Part shown: one piece after another, positions 61,975 to 64,000 of the stretch
How positions within the stretch are numbered: position 1 is the first letter of the stretch
Layout of the letters: each line of letters begins with the position of its first letter
DNA from: an uncultured Clostridia bacterium
GTDB lineage: Bacteria > Bacillota > Clostridia > Christensenellales > Borkfalkiaceae
DNA: 64,000 bases
NCBI GenBank assembly: GCA_947595585.1
Contig: CANQET010000003.1
Location: 62,001-126,000, forward strand
Direction of reading: 5' to 3'
The notes under the pieces: model-generated
The model's input: the letters and a program-made list of their open reading frames with translations, nothing else
Told to the model about the DNA's origin: nothing
The model's database searches: none
Translations under genes and position numbers: made by a program

Positions 61975-62043
61975 GTTGCTGCTCCTGTGGTGGATTCGCC
62001 CTCCGCCGCGCATTTACGGCGGAGGGGCTTGAAGTTCAAGAGA

Positions 62044-64000
62044 TCACTTTACGAAATCGACCATCCAGATCTTGGAGAGCGGGGAGACGTAGGAGTTGCC
62101 CACGAGCTGCCCTCCCTTCACTTCGATCGAGAGCGTGTTGATATCGATGACGTTCGCATTGAGCGCGTAGAGCGTCTTCCTCTGGTAGGTGGGAAGCTCG
62201 ACGGCGAGATCGAGGACCTGCGACATCGCGTTCTTATAGATCTGCGCACGGTCTGCTTCCACGGTCGTCTCGCGGCCGTCGTCGATGAGCCCCGAGAGCG
62301 TGTTGAGAATCGAGGTCTCCTGAGGATAGCTCGAGGGAGCGCCGAGGATCTGGGGATAGCCCCATGCCTTGACCGAGCTCGCGGTGGAGTTCTTATGATA
62401 GACCTGATACATATCGGGGTCGATCGTGGAGCCCCATGCCGCCGCCCAGACGTAGAGCGAACCCGTCGTGAGCTTGGTGAGCGCGTTGATATCGGGGTTG
62501 ACCTGGATGTTGAAGCCGCACTGGTTCAGAAGATCCGCCGCGTGCTTGAACACGTTGTAGCAGGGGTGCTCGGTGAGGTTGGAGCCTGCGATCGTGAAGG
62601 TGATCGTGAGCCTCGGGTCGTTATCGGGAATGCCCGAAAGCTGCTGCCAGCTCTCGATCTCCGCGATGGCCTCTTCGTCTTCTTGCTTGTTTTGCGCTTC
62701 TTCCGAGCCGTAGTCCGTCCACTGCGTGTAAGGATGGCCGTTGTTCTTCACGATGCCGCTCGAAGGGTTGTTGGGATCGACGGTCACGCCCTGCTCTCTC
62801 GGATATGCCCAGCTCACGAGGGACATGGGCCATGCGATGGCGAGCGCCTGACCTTGGAGATAATACTCGACGGAGAGGTTGGTGTTCATCGCGGACATGA
62901 TCGCCTTACGGATGTTGATGTTGGGCACGAGACCTGCGTTGATGCCGATGTAGCCGTAGCCGAGCTGCCAAGAGCTGACCTGCTTGAAGCCGCTGCTTTC
63001 CATGCCGTCGAGGATCTCGGCGTTGGCTCTCGTGTAGTTGGGTTCGACGAAGTGGACGCCGCCGCTCTTGAGCTGGTTGATGGCGTTCGTCGAGGAGACG
63101 ACGAGATAGCACATATCTTCGATGAGCGGGGCATGGAGAAGTTCCGTGTTTGCGCCCTCTACGTTCTCGAAGAAGTGATGGTTGGCCTTGTAGTAGACGG
63201 TATTGTTGGTGAAGAAGCCGTTCGCCGCGGGCGAATCGCTCTTCTTCACATCGGTCGCCATGTAGGGGCCTGCGCCGAGGGGCACTTTGTTCTTGCTCAC
63301 GCCGCTCGGGGTATCGCCCTGGATGACCTTCTGCATGAAGCTGAAGGAGCCCCAATCCACGCCGAACTTATTTTTCGCGATATCCACTTCGTATTTGGAG
63401 GGATCCGAATAATAGTGATAGGGCGCCACGGTGAAGCCGAAGTTCCAGATCGCCTTGGGGTCGGTGCCCGTCACGCGGACGCGGAGCACGTCGTAGCCGC
63501 TCGTAGGCCTCCCCTCTTCATCGTGCGACTGCGCGACTTCGTAGGTGTGCCCGTTGACATCGACAGAGGTGATCGTCTCTTCGGGCTGACCGTTGACCGT
63601 AGGCATATGGTCGGGCGAGAGCGAGCGGATACCCTGAATGTTGGGATAGGCAAGCCCCGCGCTCCCGACGCGCTCGTGCAGGATGGCGTCACGCGCCTGT
63701 CCGTCGAATTCCGCGCGGAGAGTGGTACCCGTCTGATAATAGCTCAGGATCTGGTGGAGCGCAGAGGAGATCTTGTCTTCATAGACATAGTTGATCGCAG
63801 AAGTGCGGTTCGAGATGTTGTTGTAGTTCTTGGTCGCCTTGATGATCTTGTTCTTATCCTCTTTGTTGGTGACGGGATCCTTGTAGTACTCGACGTCGAT
63901 ATAGCCTTCCATAAACATGAAGGAAGTCACTTCGTCGAAGACAAGGCCCGCCGTGTTCGTCGAATAAGGCTCATCCTGATAGGCGTCTTTGGCGGCGTTG
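62044..64000 (-). CDS. oppA: Oligopeptide-binding protein (OppA/SBP_bac_5), 5' end outside window
   Basis: Partial extracellular substrate-binding protein; at least 652 codons are seen, and the frame stays open through base 64000. The GTG at 63930 is not the real start. Visible features are PSKYEVDIAKNKFGVDWGSFSFMQKVIQGDTPSGVSKNKVPLGAGPYMATDVKKSDSPAANGFF, NINIRKAIMSAMNTN, and a C-terminal QIYKNAMSQVLDLAVELPTYQRKTLYALNANVI. The signal and lipobox lie beyond the window. It heads the opp operon. Confidence 0.87.
   Translation of the reverse strand, partial: NAAKDAYQDEPYSTNTAGLVFDEVTSFMFMEGYIDVEYYKDPVTNKEDKNKIIKATKNYNNISNRTSAINYVYEDKISSALHQILSYYQTGTTLRAEFDGQARDAILHERVGSAGLAYPNIQGIRSLSPDHMPTVNGQPEETITSVDVNGHTYEVAQSHDEEGRPTSGYDVLRVRVTGTDPKAIWNFGFTVAPYHYYSDPSKYEVDIAKNKFGVDWGSFSFMQKVIQGDTPSGVSKNKVPLGAGPYMATDVKKSDSPAANGFFTNNTVYYKANHHFFENVEGANTELLHAPLIEDMCYLVVSSTNAINQLKSGGVHFVEPNYTRANAEILDGMESSGFKQVSSWQLGYGYIGINAGLVPNINIRKAIMSAMNTNLSVEYYLQGQALAIAWPMSLVSWAYPREQGVTVDPNNPSSGIVKNNGHPYTQWTDYGSEEAQNKQEDEEAIAEIESWQQLSGIPDNDPRLTITFTIAGSNLTEHPCYNVFKHAADLLNQCGFNIQVNPDINALTKLTTGSLYVWAAAWGSTIDPDMYQVYHKNSTASSVKAWGYPQILGAPSSYPQETSILNTLSGLIDDGRETTVEADRAQIYKNAMSQVLDLAVELPTYQRKTLYALNANVIDINTLSIEVKGGQLVGNSYVSPLSKIWMVDFVK

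Overview
The window is a GC-rich chromosomal segment of a Gram-positive, low-rank Firmicutes-type bacterium, most likely an uncultured gut member of the class Clostridia (a Christensenellales-like lineage would fit; this is inference from gene order and repeat style, not from a marker search). Supporting signs are the ylxM-ffh and rnc-smc-ftsY type clusters, the tig-clpP-clpX operon, CotF-like spore-coat genes, a SpoVB/MurJ-type flippase, a SigB/SigF-type sigma factor with partner-switching proteins, reverse rubrerythrin, RqcH, and consensus -35/-10 promoters with 17-bp spacers. No rRNA, tRNA, CRISPR array, transposase, integrase or phage gene was recognised.

Layout. 1-4.4 kb: reverse rubrerythrin, phosphoglycolate-phosphatase-like HAD, argS, and divergent ychF. 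4.4-6.4 kb: repeats, two divergent copies of an unrecognised RNA-like element, a lone type IV prepilin and a structured 3' region. 6.4-10.5 kb: hexapeptide protein, small spore-coat-like genes, nth, a DUF3343/cysteine-desulfurase divergent pair and two small unknown genes. 10.5-14.5 kb: an rsbV / degenerate rsbW / sigma / rsbW / cdaR-like / S41 peptidase operon. 14.6-19.0 kb: AraL/AraM-like pair, a metal exporter, and an MsmX-type ATPase. 19-20.2 kb: repeats. 20.2-24.1 kb: a 1291-aa lipoprotein with seven related modules. 24.1-25.9 kb: a dense repeat island. 25.9-34.5 kb: clpX-clpP-tig, rqcH, cysK, a LysM protein and a flippase whose C-terminus is encoded by repeat DNA. 34.8-42.8 kb: two tandem ~1208-aa paralogous lipoproteins with nearly identical 5' kilobases. 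43.6-46.5 kb: a secreted tyrosine-phosphatase lipoprotein and pgi. 46.7-50.8 kb: khpA, rpsP, ffh, ylxM, ftsY. 51.4-56.7 kb: smc, rnc, plsX. 56.8-64 kb: an oligopeptide ABC operon (oppA partial, B, C, D, F plus a small membrane protein), with unusual N-terminal extensions on the permease and ATPases.

Almost every non-coding interval over 200 bp is filled by a few families of dispersed imperfect palindromes, called here type A (about 65-75 bp, starts GTCATTTCGAAC, ends GGAATGAC), type B (about 115 bp, holds CTCCCCTACAAGGGGAGC), and type C (C-rich/G-rich hairpin CCCCCTCCAATGGAGGGGG). They sit at operon ends, but two of them also separate normally adjacent genes (ffh/rpsP and smc/ftsY), and one supplies the last ~20 codons of the flippase. 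The best candidates for undescribed biology are the divergent RNA element by the pilin gene, the modular 1291-aa lipoprotein, the tandem lipoprotein pair with a gene-conversion signature, the sigma operon with a pseudo-ATPase, and the membrane-anchored OppF-like ATPase.
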